Counted from the first letter of the stretch, positions 9,031 through 18,695 are shown. The stretch is DNA of 64,000 nucleotides from Pseudooctadecabacter jejudonensis (GCF_900172275.1 NZ_FWFT01000002.1:372001-436000); one strand, 5' to 3'. Notes: generated by a model from the sequence alone, not told the origin. Numbers and translations are program-made.

Positions 9031-9954
9031 TCAGATCGGGATGGGCGCAGGGTTGGCCCCACACAGCAGCACCGCGATGCGTTCGTCAGGTGAGGGTTCA
9101 TAGGCCCCCGACAAAAGCGCCGCCAAGGCCGCAGCACCCGCTGGTTCGACAAGCTGGCGCAGGGTTTGCCAGATCGCCTTTTGCGCAGCGGCGACGGCCT
9201 CGTCTGTCACCAGGACGGTCTGCAACCCACCCGATTGCGCCAGTGACAAGGGCAACTGCCCGATCCGTTTGGCACCCAGCGCATTGGCGCAAATGCCCGA
9301 GACGTCCACATCCGTTTGGTGGCCTGCAGCAAGGGCTGCGTGCATGGCGTTTGTCGTCTCTGTCTCGACCCCGATGATCTTGGGCGCGTCTTGGCGGTCT
9401 GCGAACCACGCAAGCGCCCCGCCGATCAAACCACCGCCGCCGATGGCGACCAAAAGGGTGTCCGCGGCAAGGCCCTGTGCCTCCCATTCCATGAAACAGG
9501 TGCCCTGTCCCGCGACCGTGGCGGGCGCGTCATAGGGGTGGATGTCCAACGCGCCGGTTTGCGCCTGATGGGCGGTCGCGGCGGCTGCAGCGTCGGCATA
9601 GGCACCTTCGACGATGTGCAAATCCGCACCTGTCTGGCGGATGACGTCAATTTTCGCGGGGCCTGCGAACTCCGGCACAAAGATATGCGCCGCATGGCCA
9701 AGGGTGCGCGCCGCGTGGGCCACGGCAGCCCCATGGTTGCCACCTGAGGCCGCAACGATCCCGGCCTCAGGCACCGCCGCCGTCAGCACCGAATTGAACG
9801 CGCCCCGCGCCTTAAAGCTGCCCGTAACCTGCGTGTGTTCGAATTTGAATTGCAGGGCCCGGCTAAATCCATGCGACGTCATCACGGGCGTGCGGTGCAC
9901 ATGGGTGGCAATGCGGTCTGCAGCGGCTGTAATTTGGGCGGGCGTCACAGTCAT
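9031..9954 (-). CDS. Threonine/serine dehydratase (PLP-dependent)
   Basis: A 307-residue fold-type II PLP enzyme of the threonine/serine dehydratase group. The PLP-binding lysine sits in [11 protein letters not shown], the phosphate loop is IGGGGLIGG, and [14 protein letters not shown] is the substrate loop typical of the family. It lacks the C-terminal ACT-like domain of biosynthetic IlvA, so it is more likely catabolic, or a serine racemase-like enzyme. The ATG at 9954 is preferred over the upstream in-frame extension, which reads as non-coding. It lies 71 nt upstream of dapD on the same strand. Confidence 0.85.
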   Translation of the reverse strand: MTVTPAQITAAADRIATHVHRTPVMTSHGFSRALQFKFEHTQVTGSFKARGAFNSVLTAAVPEAGIVAASGGNHGAAVAHAARTLGHAAHIFVPEFAGPAKIDVIRQTGADLHIVEGAYADAAAAATAHQAQTGALDIHPYDAPATVAGQGTCFMEWEAQGLAADTLLVAIGGGGLIGGALAWFADRQDAPKIIGVETETTNAMHAALAAGHQTDVDVSGICANALGAKRIGQLPLSLAQSGGLQTVLVTDEAVAAAQKAIWQTLRQLVEPAGAAALAALLSGAYEPSPDERIAVLLCGANPAPIPI

Positions 9955-10034
9955 GTCAGGGCCTTTGGTTGGACAAAGCCCAAGCAACCTGCCACTAAAA
10001 ATACAACAGACACAACAACCCATTGAGGCCGCCC

Positions 10035-10874
10035 ATGAAAGACGACACCCGCCGCCATCCGTTCCGCGACAGTCATCAGGACCGGGAGGATGCAACGCAA
10101 GTGCCCGACACGCCGCAGACCCGGTCCCCCGCCTATGCGCTGGCCTTTGCGGACGATGATTTCATGTGCCGTGATGAATTGCGGCCCGTGCGCTTGCAGC
10201 TTGAACTGCTGAAGCCGGAGATGTTGTTGGATGAAGCGGGCATCAAATCCACCGTTGTGATGTTCGGGGGCGCCCGCATTCCTGAGCCTGCAAAGAAAGA
10301 CAGCGCCCGCACCCAGACGCTTGCGGATTTGTCTGTCTACTATGACGAGGCACGGACCTTTGCGCGGCTGATGACCGAAAAGGGCGATGCAAACGAAAAC
10401 GTCGTCGTCACAGGCGGTGGGCCGGGCGTGATGGAGGCAGGCAACCGCGGTGCTGTCGACGCCGGCGGTCGGTCGATCGGGTTGAACATCGTGCTGCCAC
10501 ACGAACAGGCCCCGAATGAATTTGTCACGCCTGAGCTGTGTTTCAATTTCCACTACTTCGCAATTCGCAAGATGCATTTTCTAATGCGCGCCAATGCGAT
10601 CACCGTGTTTCCCGGCGGCTTTGGCACGTTGGATGAGCTGTTCGAGGCGCTGACGCTGATCCAGACGGGCCGCATGGCAAAGGTGCCGTTCTTGCTGTTT
10701 GGCCGAAAATTCTGGGAAACCATCGTGAATTGGGACGCTTTGTCAGACGCGGGCACGATTTCAGCGGATGATCTGGACCTTTTCCGCTTCGTGGATACCG
10801 CCGAAGAGGCCGTCGCCGCGCTGGAGGCTTGGGAAGGTGTCGGTGAGAAACGGGGCGAAATTCCAGGCCGTTAA
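10035..10874 (+). CDS. LOG-family nucleotide hydrolase
   Basis: A 279-residue Rossmann-fold protein of the LOG/TIGR00730 family, whose members release the base from nucleoside 5'-monophosphates (cytokinin-activating phosphoribohydrolases in plants). The signature PGGFGTLDE and the nucleotide loop VTGGGPGVMEAGNRGA are present, as is NFHYFAIRKMHF. It is longer than the roughly 190-residue LOG proteins because of an N-terminal extension of about 80 residues. The ATG at 10035 has TGAGG 7 nt upstream. The physiological substrate in bacteria is uncertain. Confidence 0.85.
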   Translation: MKDDTRRHPFRDSHQDREDATQVPDTPQTRSPAYALAFADDDFMCRDELRPVRLQLELLKPEMLLDEAGIKSTVVMFGGARIPEPAKKDSARTQTLADLSVYYDEARTFARLMTEKGDANENVVVTGGGPGVMEAGNRGAVDAGGRSIGLNIVLPHEQAPNEFVTPELCFNFHYFAIRKMHFLMRANAITVFPGGFGTLDELFEALTLIQTGRMAKVPFLLFGRKFWETIVNWDALSDAGTISADDLDLFRFVDTAEEAVAALEAWEGVGEKRGEIPGR

Positions 10875-10962
10875 AGCGCCGCGACCGACTACAATACCAT
10901 AGGTTGCAAAACGTGGTCTTTCTCCTCATGTTTGGGAGAAGGTTTTGTCTGAAAGGCATCGC

Positions 10963-11448
10963 ATGAAAATAGTTGTGATGGGTGTGGCTGGGTGCGGCAA
11001 GACCACGCTGGGTGTGGCCGCAGCCCAAGAGCTGGAGGCAGTCTTTATCGATGCCGACGACCTTCACCCTCAGGACAACATAGATCATATGTCGGCGGGC
11101 AAACCGCTGACAGATGAGATGCGTTGGCCGTGGTTGGACGCCTGCGGCGAGGCCTTGCGCAGCCATGACCGGATTGTGTTGGGATGTTCGGCTTTGCGAC
11201 GGTCATACCGTGATCATCTGCGCAATTATGTGCCGGATTTTCGGCTGGTCTACCCACGGGTGACGGAAGAGACGATTCGCGACAGGTTTAAACGCCGCAC
11301 GGGACATTTCATGCCGGAACGTCTGATTTCCAGCCAATTCCGCACGTTGGAACCGCCGACGATTGACGAAAACCCGATCCTTATGCCCGCGTCGCTGCCC
11401 GTGCAGCGCGCAGCCCGTTTGGTGGCGTCTATTGTCCTCGCGAAATGA
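10963..11448 (+). CDS. gntK: Gluconokinase
   Basis: A 161-residue P-loop kinase that phosphorylates D-gluconate to 6-phosphogluconate. The Walker A loop GVAGCGKTT lies near residues 7-15, followed by the family pattern FIDADDLHPQDNIDHMSAGKPLTD and VLGCSALRRSYRD. The start at 10963 is supported by GAAAGG upstream. It converges on and overlaps the next minus-strand gene by 20 nt. No gluconate transporter or dehydratase is nearby, so the pathway partners must be elsewhere. Confidence 0.93.
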   Translation: MKIVVMGVAGCGKTTLGVAAAQELEAVFIDADDLHPQDNIDHMSAGKPLTDEMRWPWLDACGEALRSHDRIVLGCSALRRSYRDHLRNYVPDFRLVYPRVTEETIRDRFKRRTGHFMPERLISSQFRTLEPPTIDENPILMPASLPVQRAARLVASIVLAK

Positions 11449-12544
11449 AGACGCCGTCTTTGGCGGATGAGGCTTGGCAGGCGGCGATGAACCACATGCC
11501 GTCCATGGCGGCCTCAATCCCTGGCAAAAGGGCGCCATCACCGGTGCCTGCGATCAAGTCCGCGGCATCCGCGTAAAGCGTGGCGAACCCCTCAAGGTAT
11601 CCTTCGGGATGACCAGGTGGGATGCGGGTCCAATCCGGGCCGGTTCCGGCCCCACCGCGGGTCAGGATCTGTTTGGGTTGGCCGAAACGCGTAAACGTCA
11701 TCTGGTTGGGATTTTCCTGCCCCCATTCAAGACCGCCTTTGTCGCCGTAGATGCGCAGACGCAGGCCGTTTTCACTGCCGACGGCCACCTGTGACGCCCA
11801 GAGCATCGCCCGCGCGCCTCCATCCATGCGCAGCAGGATATGCGCGTTATCGTCGACCATGCGCCCGCCCACGAAGCTGTGCAAATCCGCCGCTAAAGCA
11901 GCCGGCCGCTGGCCTGTTACGAAGGACGCGAGGTTCAGCGCATGAGTGCCGATATCACCAATCGCCCCGCCGCCCGCGCGTGCGGGGTCCGTGCGCCATG
12001 CGGCTTGTTTGTTGTCTGGATCCGGGGCTTGGGCCAGCCAATCTTGGGCGTATTCCGCCTGAATAACGCGGATCTGGCCCAGATCGCCCCGCGCCACCAT
12101 CGCGCGCGCCTGCCGGATCAGGGGATAGCCGGTATAATTGTGCGTGAGGATGAAATGTGTCCCCTTGGCGCGGGCGTTCTCCACCGCGTGTGCGATGTCG
12201 TCCGCCTGATCCTGCGTTGCGGCCAAGGGTTTATCGCAGATGACGTGAATGCCAGCATTCAGGAAGGCGATCGCGGGGCCTGCGTGCATATGGTTGGGTG
12301 TCACGATAGACACAGCGTCTATGCCATCGTCGCGCGCCGCCTCTGCTTTGGCCATATCTTCATACGACGTGTAAGACCGTGCGAGGCCAAGGTCATCTGC
12401 GCTGGCCTGTGCGCGGACGGGGTCCGACGACAGCGCGCCTGCGACCAGATCCCAGCGGTTGTCCAGACGGGCCGCGATGCGATGGACGCCGCCGATAAAC
12501 GCACCCTGTCCACCGCCGACCATGCCGAGTTTCAATCGCTTCAT
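11429..12544 (-). CDS. Gfo/Idh/MocA family oxidoreductase
   Basis: A 371-residue NAD(P)-dependent dehydrogenase. The N-terminal Rossmann fold starts LKLGMVGGGQGAFIGGVHR, with VTPNHMHAGPAIAFLNAGIHVICDKPLA, which contains the conserved CDKP/EKP motif. The C-terminal half is the substrate-binding sheet domain (GGGAIGDIGTHALNLA). Members oxidise sugars, inositols or related polyols; the substrate cannot be inferred here. Its start overlaps the stop of a possible tiny upstream reading frame. The gene's end overlaps convergent gntK by 20 nt. Confidence 0.85.
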   Translation of the reverse strand: MKRLKLGMVGGGQGAFIGGVHRIAARLDNRWDLVAGALSSDPVRAQASADDLGLARSYTSYEDMAKAEAARDDGIDAVSIVTPNHMHAGPAIAFLNAGIHVICDKPLAATQDQADDIAHAVENARAKGTHFILTHNYTGYPLIRQARAMVARGDLGQIRVIQAEYAQDWLAQAPDPDNKQAAWRTDPARAGGGAIGDIGTHALNLASFVTGQRPAALAADLHSFVGGRMVDDNAHILLRMDGGARAMLWASQVAVGSENGLRLRIYGDKGGLEWGQENPNQMTFTRFGQPKQILTRGGAGTGPDWTRIPPGHPEGYLEGFATLYADAADLIAGTGDGALLPGIEAAMDGMWFIAACQASSAKDGVFISRGQ

Positions 12545-12632
12545 TGGCCCAACATCCTTTTGATCATGGCGGTGTCCTGCGCGAGGCCTGCGGCAACGGC
12601 AAAGGGCAAACAGGTGTTTTTGACCGACCGCG

Positions 12633-13817
12633 TTACAGTCCCGCTTCGGCTTCGATCTGCTTGCGGGATTTGCGGGCGCGTTCTGTGGCTGATTTCAACT
12701 GTCCACAGGCCGCCATGATGTCTTCGCCGCGCGGGGTGCGGATGGGGGAGGCATAGCCCGCCTTGTACACAATATCCGCAAAGGCCTGAATGCGATCCCA
12801 ATCGGAGCGTTCATAGGGCGCGCCGGGCCATTCGTTGAACGGGATCAGGTTGATCTTGGCGGGAATGCCTTTGATCAGTTTGACCAGACGCCGAGCGTCT
12901 TCGTCGCTATCATTCACGTCTTTGAGCATGACGTATTCGAAGGTGATCCGTTCAGAATTGGAGACTTTGGGGTATTCAGCCAGCGCCTTGAGCAGCTCTT
13001 CGATGTTCCAGCGTTTGTTGATCGGCACCAGTTTGTCGCGAACCTCATCCGTGGTGGCGTGGAAACTGACCGCCAGCTGACACCCAATTTCTTCGGCCGT
13101 GCGAGCGATTTCGGGTACGACGCCGGAGGTGGACAGGGTGATGCGGCGACGGCTGAGCGCGATGCCTTCACCATCCATTGCAATCTTCATCGCATCGCGA
13201 ACGTTTTCGAAATTATACAGCGGCTCGCCCATGCCCATCAAAACAATGTTGGACAACAAACGCGGCCCGTTCTCGCCGGTGCCTTGGCCGGGTTCGGGCC
13301 ATTCGCCCAGATCGTCACGGGCCAGCATGACCTGACCAATGATTTCCCCCGCCGTGAGGTTGCGGACCAGTTTTTGGGTGCCGGTGTGGCAAAAGCTGCA
13401 CGTCAGCGTGCAGCCGACTTGGGACGAAATGCAAAGGGTGCCACGGTCGGTTTCGGGGATATAGACGACCTCAACCTCATGCCCGCCCGCGATGCGCACA
13501 AGGTATTTGCGGGTGCCATCGGCGCTGACATGTTTGGACACGACTTCGGGCAGATCAATCGTAAAATGTTCGGCCAGTGTGGCGCGAAAATCTTTGGCCA
13601 GGTTCGTCATCACCGCAAAATCGCGCACGCCCCAATGGTAGATCCACTGCCAGATTTGGTTCACCCGCATCTTGGCCTGCTTTTCCTTGACGCCCACGGC
13701 GATCAGCGCCTCACGCAGCGCGGGGCGCGTCAGGCCGACGATATTTGTGGGGCCACCTGTCGGAAGAACCCGTTTGATCGTCATGACGTCTTGGGTGATG
13801 GGCGCGGAAGGCTCCAT
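12633..13817 (-). CDS. rlmN: Dual-specificity RNA methyltransferase RlmN
   Basis: A 394-residue radical SAM enzyme that methylates C2 of A2503 in 23S rRNA and A37 in some tRNAs, contributing to translational accuracy. The radical SAM cysteines are in [11 protein letters not shown]. The conserved [20 protein letters not shown] and the C-terminal [13 protein letters not shown] (with the second catalytic cysteine) are all present. The start at 13817 has GGAGCC upstream. Length matches the family. Confidence 0.96.
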   Translation of the reverse strand: MEPSAPITQDVMTIKRVLPTGGPTNIVGLTRPALREALIAVGVKEKQAKMRVNQIWQWIYHWGVRDFAVMTNLAKDFRATLAEHFTIDLPEVVSKHVSADGTRKYLVRIAGGHEVEVVYIPETDRGTLCISSQVGCTLTCSFCHTGTQKLVRNLTAGEIIGQVMLARDDLGEWPEPGQGTGENGPRLLSNIVLMGMGEPLYNFENVRDAMKIAMDGEGIALSRRRITLSTSGVVPEIARTAEEIGCQLAVSFHATTDEVRDKLVPINKRWNIEELLKALAEYPKVSNSERITFEYVMLKDVNDSDEDARRLVKLIKGIPAKINLIPFNEWPGAPYERSDWDRIQAFADIVYKAGYASPIRTPRGEDIMAACGQLKSATERARKSRKQIEAEAGL

Positions 13818-13922
13818 AAGAATCGGCTCCGATGTCTGTTTCGGGGTCTATATAACGACGCAGGCCGGAATCCCAAGATGTGCTCATGGGATCCGGCCTG
13901 CGATGAAAATTCCAGCCGCCGC

Positions 13923-14462
13923 TTAGCTACAGCGGTTCGCGGCCTCTTCCACGCCAGCGGTGAAGCCCAGCAGAGAGAACGTATCGCGCGTAACGGTGCC
14001 GCGACCGGACCGTGCGGTGACCGTGGCCTCGGCCCCGCGTTTCATGGCCGCAACGATTTGCGCGTCGGCCTCTGGTGTGGCAGGCCAGGCCCATTCGCCT
14101 TCGGTGAACAGCTCAAAATCGGTGCCGCCGATGTTCAGCTCAGCCGTGGACCCAGAGGCAAAGGGATAGCCGCCCGTGAATGTCACCTGCCCCTGCACGC
14201 CCGCACCTGGACGGTAGAACACAAACAAAAGGATCTCACCCCGGCGCACGGACACGACCTGTCCATCGCGTGAGTTCACGGTTTCCTTAGGGGCGGACAC
14301 GGCCCAACATTCCGTCGGGTCGCTTTCCACAAAGACGGACCAATCGGTGTTGGCCGCCACGCGGTTTGAACTGGTTTCCTGTGCCGACGCTGCTGTGCCC
14401 AAAACGGCCAAGCCAGCACAGAAAGAAACAGCGCCCAAAGCGCGGGTCAATTTTGAAATCAT
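13923..14462 (-). CDS. Invasion-associated locus B (IalB) family protein
   Basis: A 179-residue exported protein. Residues 1-27 form a signal peptide (FCAGLAVLGTAASA, cleavage before QETSS). The mature part contains WSVFVESDPTECWAVSAP and the IalB-like region with GEILLFVFYRPGAGVQGQVTFTGGYPF, ending in NRCS. The two cysteines, in TECWA and NRCS, may pair. IalB was named in Bartonella for erythrocyte invasion, but the family is widespread in free-living alphaproteobacteria with no known function. An ATG at 14462 gives a proper signal peptide; the longer reading frame does not. Confidence 0.8.
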   Translation of the reverse strand: MISKLTRALGAVSFCAGLAVLGTAASAQETSSNRVAANTDWSVFVESDPTECWAVSAPKETVNSRDGQVVSVRRGEILLFVFYRPGAGVQGQVTFTGGYPFASGSTAELNIGGTDFELFTEGEWAWPATPEADAQIVAAMKRGAEATVTARSGRGTVTRDTFSLLGFTAGVEEAANRCS

Positions 14463-14651
14463 AACTACAGCCTCCAAGCTGTCCTTGCCTCTGGTTGCTC
14501 TACCTAGCGCAGCACCTCTGTTGGGCACCTTTTCGGCTAGAATGAGCGGTTTCAACTCGATACCCATAGCACTAGCAAGATTTTGCCCAAATGGGAAAGC
14601 CTTTTGCGCAAAGGGCACTGCGCGGGGTTCCGCGCATCAGAAAGGACCGAC

Positions 14652-15650
14652 ATGACAGGTGCAGTTGATTTGGTTGAGCTTTGGCGCGGTGGGCGGCTGG
14701 AAAGCGTGCATCAGGGCCATGCTGTGGTGATGAACGGCGCGGGAGAGGTTGTGGAAAGTTGGGGCAACCCCGATCACGTGACCTATCCGCGTTCATCAGC
14801 CAAGATCATTCAGGCCCTGCCGATGGTCGAAAGTGGCGTCGCCGACCGGATGGGGCTGACACAGGCGCATTTGGCGTTGTCGTGTGCATCCCATTCGGGG
14901 GCGGCCATTCACACGGATCCGGTGCAGCGCTGGCTGGACGATCTGGGGCTGAATGACGACGCATTTCGCTGCGGCCCGCAATGGCCGTCTGATCTTCCGG
15001 CGCGCAACGGGCTTGTGAAAACCGACGACAGCCCGTGCCGCTATCACAACAATTGTTCGGGCAAACACGCGGGCTTTCTGACAATGGTGGCCGCCAACGG
15101 CTGGGGACCAGAGTATGTAGAGGCGGATCACCCCTTGCAGCAGGTGATCAAAACGACCTTCGAAGAGGTCTGTGAGAACACAAGCCCCGGCTGGGGCATT
15201 GACGGCTGTTCGGCCCCCAATCACGCCATGTCGATGCGCGGCGTGGCCCACGCCATGGCGCGGTTTGCCGTGGCAGACGACAGCACCACGCGCGGGGCGG
15301 CCATGGTCCGCCTGCGGGAGGCCACGATGGCGCATCCTGCTTTGGTCGCCAATGTGGATCGTGCCTGCACCCATCTGATGCAAGCTGGCAAAGGCGCGGT
15401 GTCCGTCAAAACGGGGGCCGAGGGGTATTTCATCGCCATCATCCCCGGCAAGGGCTTGGGCGTCGCGCTGAAGATCATGGACGGCGGCACACGCGCCTCC
15501 GAATGTGCCATGGCCGCGATCCTGTGCCGCCTCGGCGTGCTGGACAAAGACGACCCGCTGGTCAGCCGGTATCGCAACCCCGACCTTAAGAATTTTGCGG
15601 GGTTGGTCACAGGCGATATGCGGCCTGCGGCGGCCCTTGCCTCAGTCTGA
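14652..15650 (+). CDS. L-asparaginase, Rhizobium-type (AnsA-like)
   Basis: A 332-residue asparaginase of the PF06089-type family (Rhizobium asparaginase II), which hydrolyses L-asparagine to aspartate and ammonia and is unrelated to the E. coli enzymes. Recognised segments are VDLVELWRGGRLESVHQGHAVV, TYPRSSAKIIQALPMVESG, CASHSG, NNCSGKHAGFL and GWGIDGCSAPNHAMSM. Ser/Lys pairs in SSAK and SGKHAG are the likely active site. The ATG at 14652 has AAAGGA upstream. It is divergent from the IalB gene. Confidence 0.87.
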   Translation: MTGAVDLVELWRGGRLESVHQGHAVVMNGAGEVVESWGNPDHVTYPRSSAKIIQALPMVESGVADRMGLTQAHLALSCASHSGAAIHTDPVQRWLDDLGLNDDAFRCGPQWPSDLPARNGLVKTDDSPCRYHNNCSGKHAGFLTMVAANGWGPEYVEADHPLQQVIKTTFEEVCENTSPGWGIDGCSAPNHAMSMRGVAHAMARFAVADDSTTRGAAMVRLREATMAHPALVANVDRACTHLMQAGKGAVSVKTGAEGYFIAIIPGKGLGVALKIMDGGTRASECAMAAILCRLGVLDKDDPLVSRYRNPDLKNFAGLVTGDMRPAAALASV

Positions 15651-15673
15651 AAAATCCGCCATGTCGGTGCTGT

Positions 15674-15806
15674 TCTCAGGGCGGGGTGCAATTCCCCACC
15701 GGCGGTTACAGCCCGCGAGCGGCCCGTACGATGTAATGTACGGGTGTCAGCAGATCCGGTGAAAGTCCGGGGCCGACGGTCATAGTCCGGATGAGAGAGA
15801 GCAGCG
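15674..15806 (+). promoter_or_regulatory. FMN riboswitch (RFN element)
   Basis: The sequence contains the conserved RFN pieces in order: TCTCAGGGCGGGGTG, AATTCCCCACCGGCGGT, GCCCGCGAGC, then CAGCAGATCCGGTG, GTCCGGGGCCGACGGT and AGTCCGGATGAGAGAGA. These form the six-helix junction that binds FMN and turns off riboflavin genes. A variable hairpin sits at about 15722-15748 (CCCGTACGATG/TGTACGGG). It precedes ribH by about 97 nt. Confidence 0.96.
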
Positions 15807-15902
15807 ATGCGGGTGGGTCCCCCCCCCGCGTTCGTCGTGTCTTGCCCCGAGGTGATGTGTCACCCGCCAGCGTTCTGGCGACCAACGGGAAAGGAGACCC
15901 AC

Positions 15903-16355
15903 ATGACACTTGCCCAAACCGAAACGGCCCCGCGTTTTGCCTTTGTAAAGGCGAACTGGCACGCAGATATCGTGAACCGCGCCTACGACGGCTTCGCAGA
16001 GGTGATCCCCGAGGCGCAGATTGACGTCTTCGATGTGCCCGGCGCGTTTGAAATGCCTCTGCTGGCGCGTGATCTGGCCGCGACCGGACGCTTTGCTGCT
16101 GTCGCCTGTGCGGCACTGGTTGTGGATGGTGGCATTTATCGCCATGATTTCGTGGCGCAGGCCGTGGTCGATGGCCTGATGCGCGCGGGGATGGATACAG
16201 GTGTGCCCGTGTTGTCCGTCTCTTTGACGCCGCACCAGTTTCAGGAAACCGACCACCACCGCGCGATCTACGCCGATCACTTCGTCGAAAAAGGGCGCGA
16301 GGCCGCGCGTGCGGCCCTTATGATCGGCAAGACCCGTGCGGCGCTGGCCGCTTAA
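15903..16355 (+). CDS. ribH: 6,7-dimethyl-8-ribityllumazine synthase (type II-like)
   Basis: A 150-residue lumazine synthase, which condenses the ribityl-pyrimidine with 3,4-dihydroxy-2-butanone 4-phosphate in riboflavin synthesis. The motifs FVKANWHADIV, VFDVPGAFEMPLLA, VVDGGIYRHDFVA and LTPHQFQE are typical. The FVKANWHADIV start and GGIYRHDF resemble the RibH2 type of Brucella and rhizobia. AAGGAGACCCAC precedes the ATG. No other riboflavin gene is adjacent, so this is a stand-alone copy under its own FMN riboswitch. It overlaps convergent serB by 4 nt. Confidence 0.93.
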   Translation: MTLAQTETAPRFAFVKANWHADIVNRAYDGFAEVIPEAQIDVFDVPGAFEMPLLARDLAATGRFAAVACAALVVDGGIYRHDFVAQAVVDGLMRAGMDTGVPVLSVSLTPHQFQETDHHRAIYADHFVEKGREAARAALMIGKTRAALAA

Positions 16356-17221
16356 GTTACAAACTCCGATTTGGCGTAGCCTTGCAGGTAAAGAAGGGCG
16401 GTCAGATCCCCGTGATTGACCCGCACATCACACTTTTCCTGCAAGGCAGGCTTACCATGGAGCGCCACACCGGTGCCCGCGTTTTGCAACATCAGCAGAT
16501 CATTCATCCCATCGCCCACGGCCAAAACATCTGTGTGCGCGAGGCCGAGCCGAGCCGTGATGTCGTTCAACGCCTCTAGCTTGGCTTGCTGCCCAAGGAT
16601 CGGGCGCACAACGCGCCCCGACAAAACGCCGCCCTCAACCCCAAGCGTATTGGCGCGGTTTTCATCGAACCCCAATCGGGCCGCCACGGCTGAGGTGAAG
16701 GCGGTAAATCCGCCAGACACCAACGCGGCATATCCGCCGTTGGCCTTCATCGTTTGCACCAAGGCGCGTCCGCCAGGCATGTCGTCAATCCGTGTCTCAA
16801 GAACGTGGTCGATGATGCCCTCATCCAGACCCGCCAGCAGGCCCACCCGTTCATCAATTGCAGCTTCGAAATCCAACTCACCGTTCATTGCCCGCGCTGT
16901 GATATCGGCCACTCGGTCTCCCACACCGGCCTCGGCGGCCAACTCATCAATGCACTCCTGCTGGATCATCGTGCTGTCCATATCTGCCAGCAGCATCTTT
17001 TTGCGCCGCCCCTCAAACGGCTGCACAATAAGGTCGACTGCCTGTCCTTGCAGGTCGCCCCAGACGGTATGCGCATTGCCCGGCACCGCTGGCAGGGCAA
17101 ACTCGGCAGCTTCATCCGCCGCCAACCACTGCACAATTTCGCCGCCCCAGGCATTGCGCAACGCCTCCACCAAGGCAGGCGTCAAATCGCCTTGCTTCGC
17201 AATCAAAGTCGCAACAAACAT
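16352..17221 (-). CDS. serB: Phosphoserine phosphatase
   Basis: A 289-residue HAD-superfamily phosphatase catalysing the last step of serine synthesis. Motif I is [19 protein letters not shown], motif II is [12 protein letters not shown] and motif III/IV is [12 protein letters not shown]. The N-terminal 75 residues are a divergent regulatory-like domain as in other SerB proteins. The start at 17221 follows GGGGGA on the minus strand; the longer frame has no such site. It is divergent from serC-serA, so the whole phosphorylated serine pathway is clustered here. Confidence 0.94.
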   Translation of the reverse strand: MFVATLIAKQGDLTPALVEALRNAWGGEIVQWLAADEAAEFALPAVPGNAHTVWGDLQGQAVDLIVQPFEGRRKKMLLADMDSTMIQQECIDELAAEAGVGDRVADITARAMNGELDFEAAIDERVGLLAGLDEGIIDHVLETRIDDMPGGRALVQTMKANGGYAALVSGGFTAFTSAVAARLGFDENRANTLGVEGGVLSGRVVRPILGQQAKLEALNDITARLGLAHTDVLAVGDGMNDLLMLQNAGTGVALHGKPALQEKCDVRVNHGDLTALLYLQGYAKSEFVT

Positions 17222-17399
17222 CTGATCCCCCATTTGGTTGCCGCCAAAAACCAAGGCTGCAGGCAAAGCACAAGGGCCCGGGCTTCTTTGGGTCAAAAAT
17301 ACCTAAATGCACCGCCCTCAACCCGGGCCAAAGGTTTCCGATAGACTCCCAAACGTGCCGCAAGATCGCACTTAGACGTCGCAAACGTGTCGTTTGGCT

Positions 17400-17470
17400 G
17401 TTGTGCCCTGCGCCGCACCCGCCTATGTCCAGCGGTGGGACACCCTTCCCCAACGAAGGGCGCATATCTG
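17400..17470 (+). promoter_or_regulatory. serC-type leader RNA
   Basis: The 5' leader of serC has two small hairpins: CCGC...GCGG around a loop with CCTATGTCC (17412-17435), and CCCTT...AAGGG (17443-17460), followed by GCGCATATCTG and the ribosome binding site. This layout and sequence match, from memory, the serC motif reported upstream of serC in alphaproteobacteria. Its ligand or mechanism is not known to me. A covariance-model search would settle it. Confidence 0.6.
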
Positions 17471-17484
17471 TAAGGATAACAGCA

Positions 17485-18624
17485 ATGGCTATTCAAAAAC
17501 CGGCAACGCGGCCGGCAAATCCGCGTTTTTCCTCTGGCCCCTGTGCCAAACCCCCCACATGGTCGCTTGACGCATTAAAGGACGCCCCTTTGGGCAGGTC
17601 CCATCGCGCCGCCGTGGGCAAAGAGAAATTAAAAGCAGCGATCGAAGGCACGCGCGACGTGCTAGGCATCCCTGCGGATTACAAAATCGGCATCGTGCCG
17701 GCGTCTGACACGGGCGCCGTTGAGATGGCGATGTGGTCCCTGCTGGGCGAACGGCCCGTGCAAATGGTCGCTTGGGAAAGCTTTGGCGCGGGCTGGGTCA
17801 CAGATTGTGTCAAGCAACTCAAGATCGAGGCAACAACGCGCACCGCCGAGTACGGCGAGATTGTCGACATGGCGACGCTGGATTACGACCAAGATGTTGT
17901 TTTCACCTGGAACGGCACGACATCGGGCGTGCGGGTGCCCAATGGTGACGTCATTCCGGCAGACCGTGCAGGACTGACGATTTGCGACGCCACATCGGCG
18001 GCCTTCGCGCAGGACCTGCCATGGGACAAACTGGATGTGACGACCTTCTCTTGGCAAAAAGTCATGGGCGGTGAGGCCGCACATGGCATGCTGATCCTCA
18101 GCCCGCGCGCGGTTGAACGGCTGGAAAGCTACACGCCGGCGTGGCCAATGCCAAAAATCTTCCGTCTGACAAAGGCCGGTAAATTGATCGACGGCATTTT
18201 CACTGGCGCCACGATCAACACGCCGTCGATGTTGTGTGTCGAAGACTACCTTTTTGCCCTCAACTGGGCAAAATCCATCGGCGGGCTGGACGCGCTGCAA
18301 ATGCGGGCAAATGCCAATGCGCAGGCGATCTGGAATTTCTGCGCCACCCGTGATTGGATCGACAATCTTGCGGTGAACAAGGCGACGTGGTCGAACACCT
18401 CAGTCTGCTTGAAATTCACCGATCCGCGCATCGAAGACGGCGCAGCTTTTGCCAAAGCGGTGGCCAAACGGCTTGAGGCTGAAGGCATCGCTCTCGATAT
18501 TGGGGCCTACCGCGATGCACCCGCCGGTCTGCGGATCTGGTGCGGTGCGACGGTTGAGACCTCTGACATCGAAGCAATGCTGCCGTGGCTCGACTGGGCG
18601 TTCCAGTCAGAGATTGCCACCTAA
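17485..18624 (+). CDS. serC: Phosphoserine aminotransferase
   Basis: A 379-residue class V PLP aminotransferase converting 3-phosphohydroxypyruvate and glutamate to phosphoserine and 2-oxoglutarate. It contains [13 protein letters not shown] at the N-terminus, [18 protein letters not shown], and the PLP lysine in [10 protein letters not shown]. It belongs to the longer alphaproteobacterial branch. The ATG at 17485 follows AAGGATAAC. serA follows 71 nt downstream, separated by two palindromes. Confidence 0.95.
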   Translation: MAIQKPATRPANPRFSSGPCAKPPTWSLDALKDAPLGRSHRAAVGKEKLKAAIEGTRDVLGIPADYKIGIVPASDTGAVEMAMWSLLGERPVQMVAWESFGAGWVTDCVKQLKIEATTRTAEYGEIVDMATLDYDQDVVFTWNGTTSGVRVPNGDVIPADRAGLTICDATSAAFAQDLPWDKLDVTTFSWQKVMGGEAAHGMLILSPRAVERLESYTPAWPMPKIFRLTKAGKLIDGIFTGATINTPSMLCVEDYLFALNWAKSIGGLDALQMRANANAQAIWNFCATRDWIDNLAVNKATWSNTSVCLKFTDPRIEDGAAFAKAVAKRLEAEGIALDIGAYRDAPAGLRIWCGATVETSDIEAMLPWLDWAFQSEIAT

Positions 18625-18625
18625 T

Positions 18626-18669
18626 CAAATTTTCCAAAATTTGGGTCCAAAATCTCTTCAGAGATTTTG
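18626..18669. repeat. Pair of AT-rich palindromes between serC and serA
   Basis: At 18626-18643 CAAATTTT and AAAATTTG flank CC. At 18648-18669 CAAAATCTCT and AGAGATTTTG flank TC, a perfect 10-bp stem. The first begins 1 nt behind the serC stop codon. There is no T-tract on the plus strand that would make a strong terminator, so transcription may continue into serA. The layout is shared with the pairs behind dapE and dnaN. Confidence 0.85.
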
Positions 18670-18695
18670 CGCCCGCTCTCATAAGGACCAAACAC

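Noticed and set aside
12541-12630. Tiny reading frame between rlmN and the Gfo/Idh/MocA gene (ending KRMLGQ)
   Set aside because: About 23-28 codons with no ribosome binding site and a non-ATG start; its stop overlaps the next ATG, so coupling is possible, but evidence is too thin to list it as a gene.
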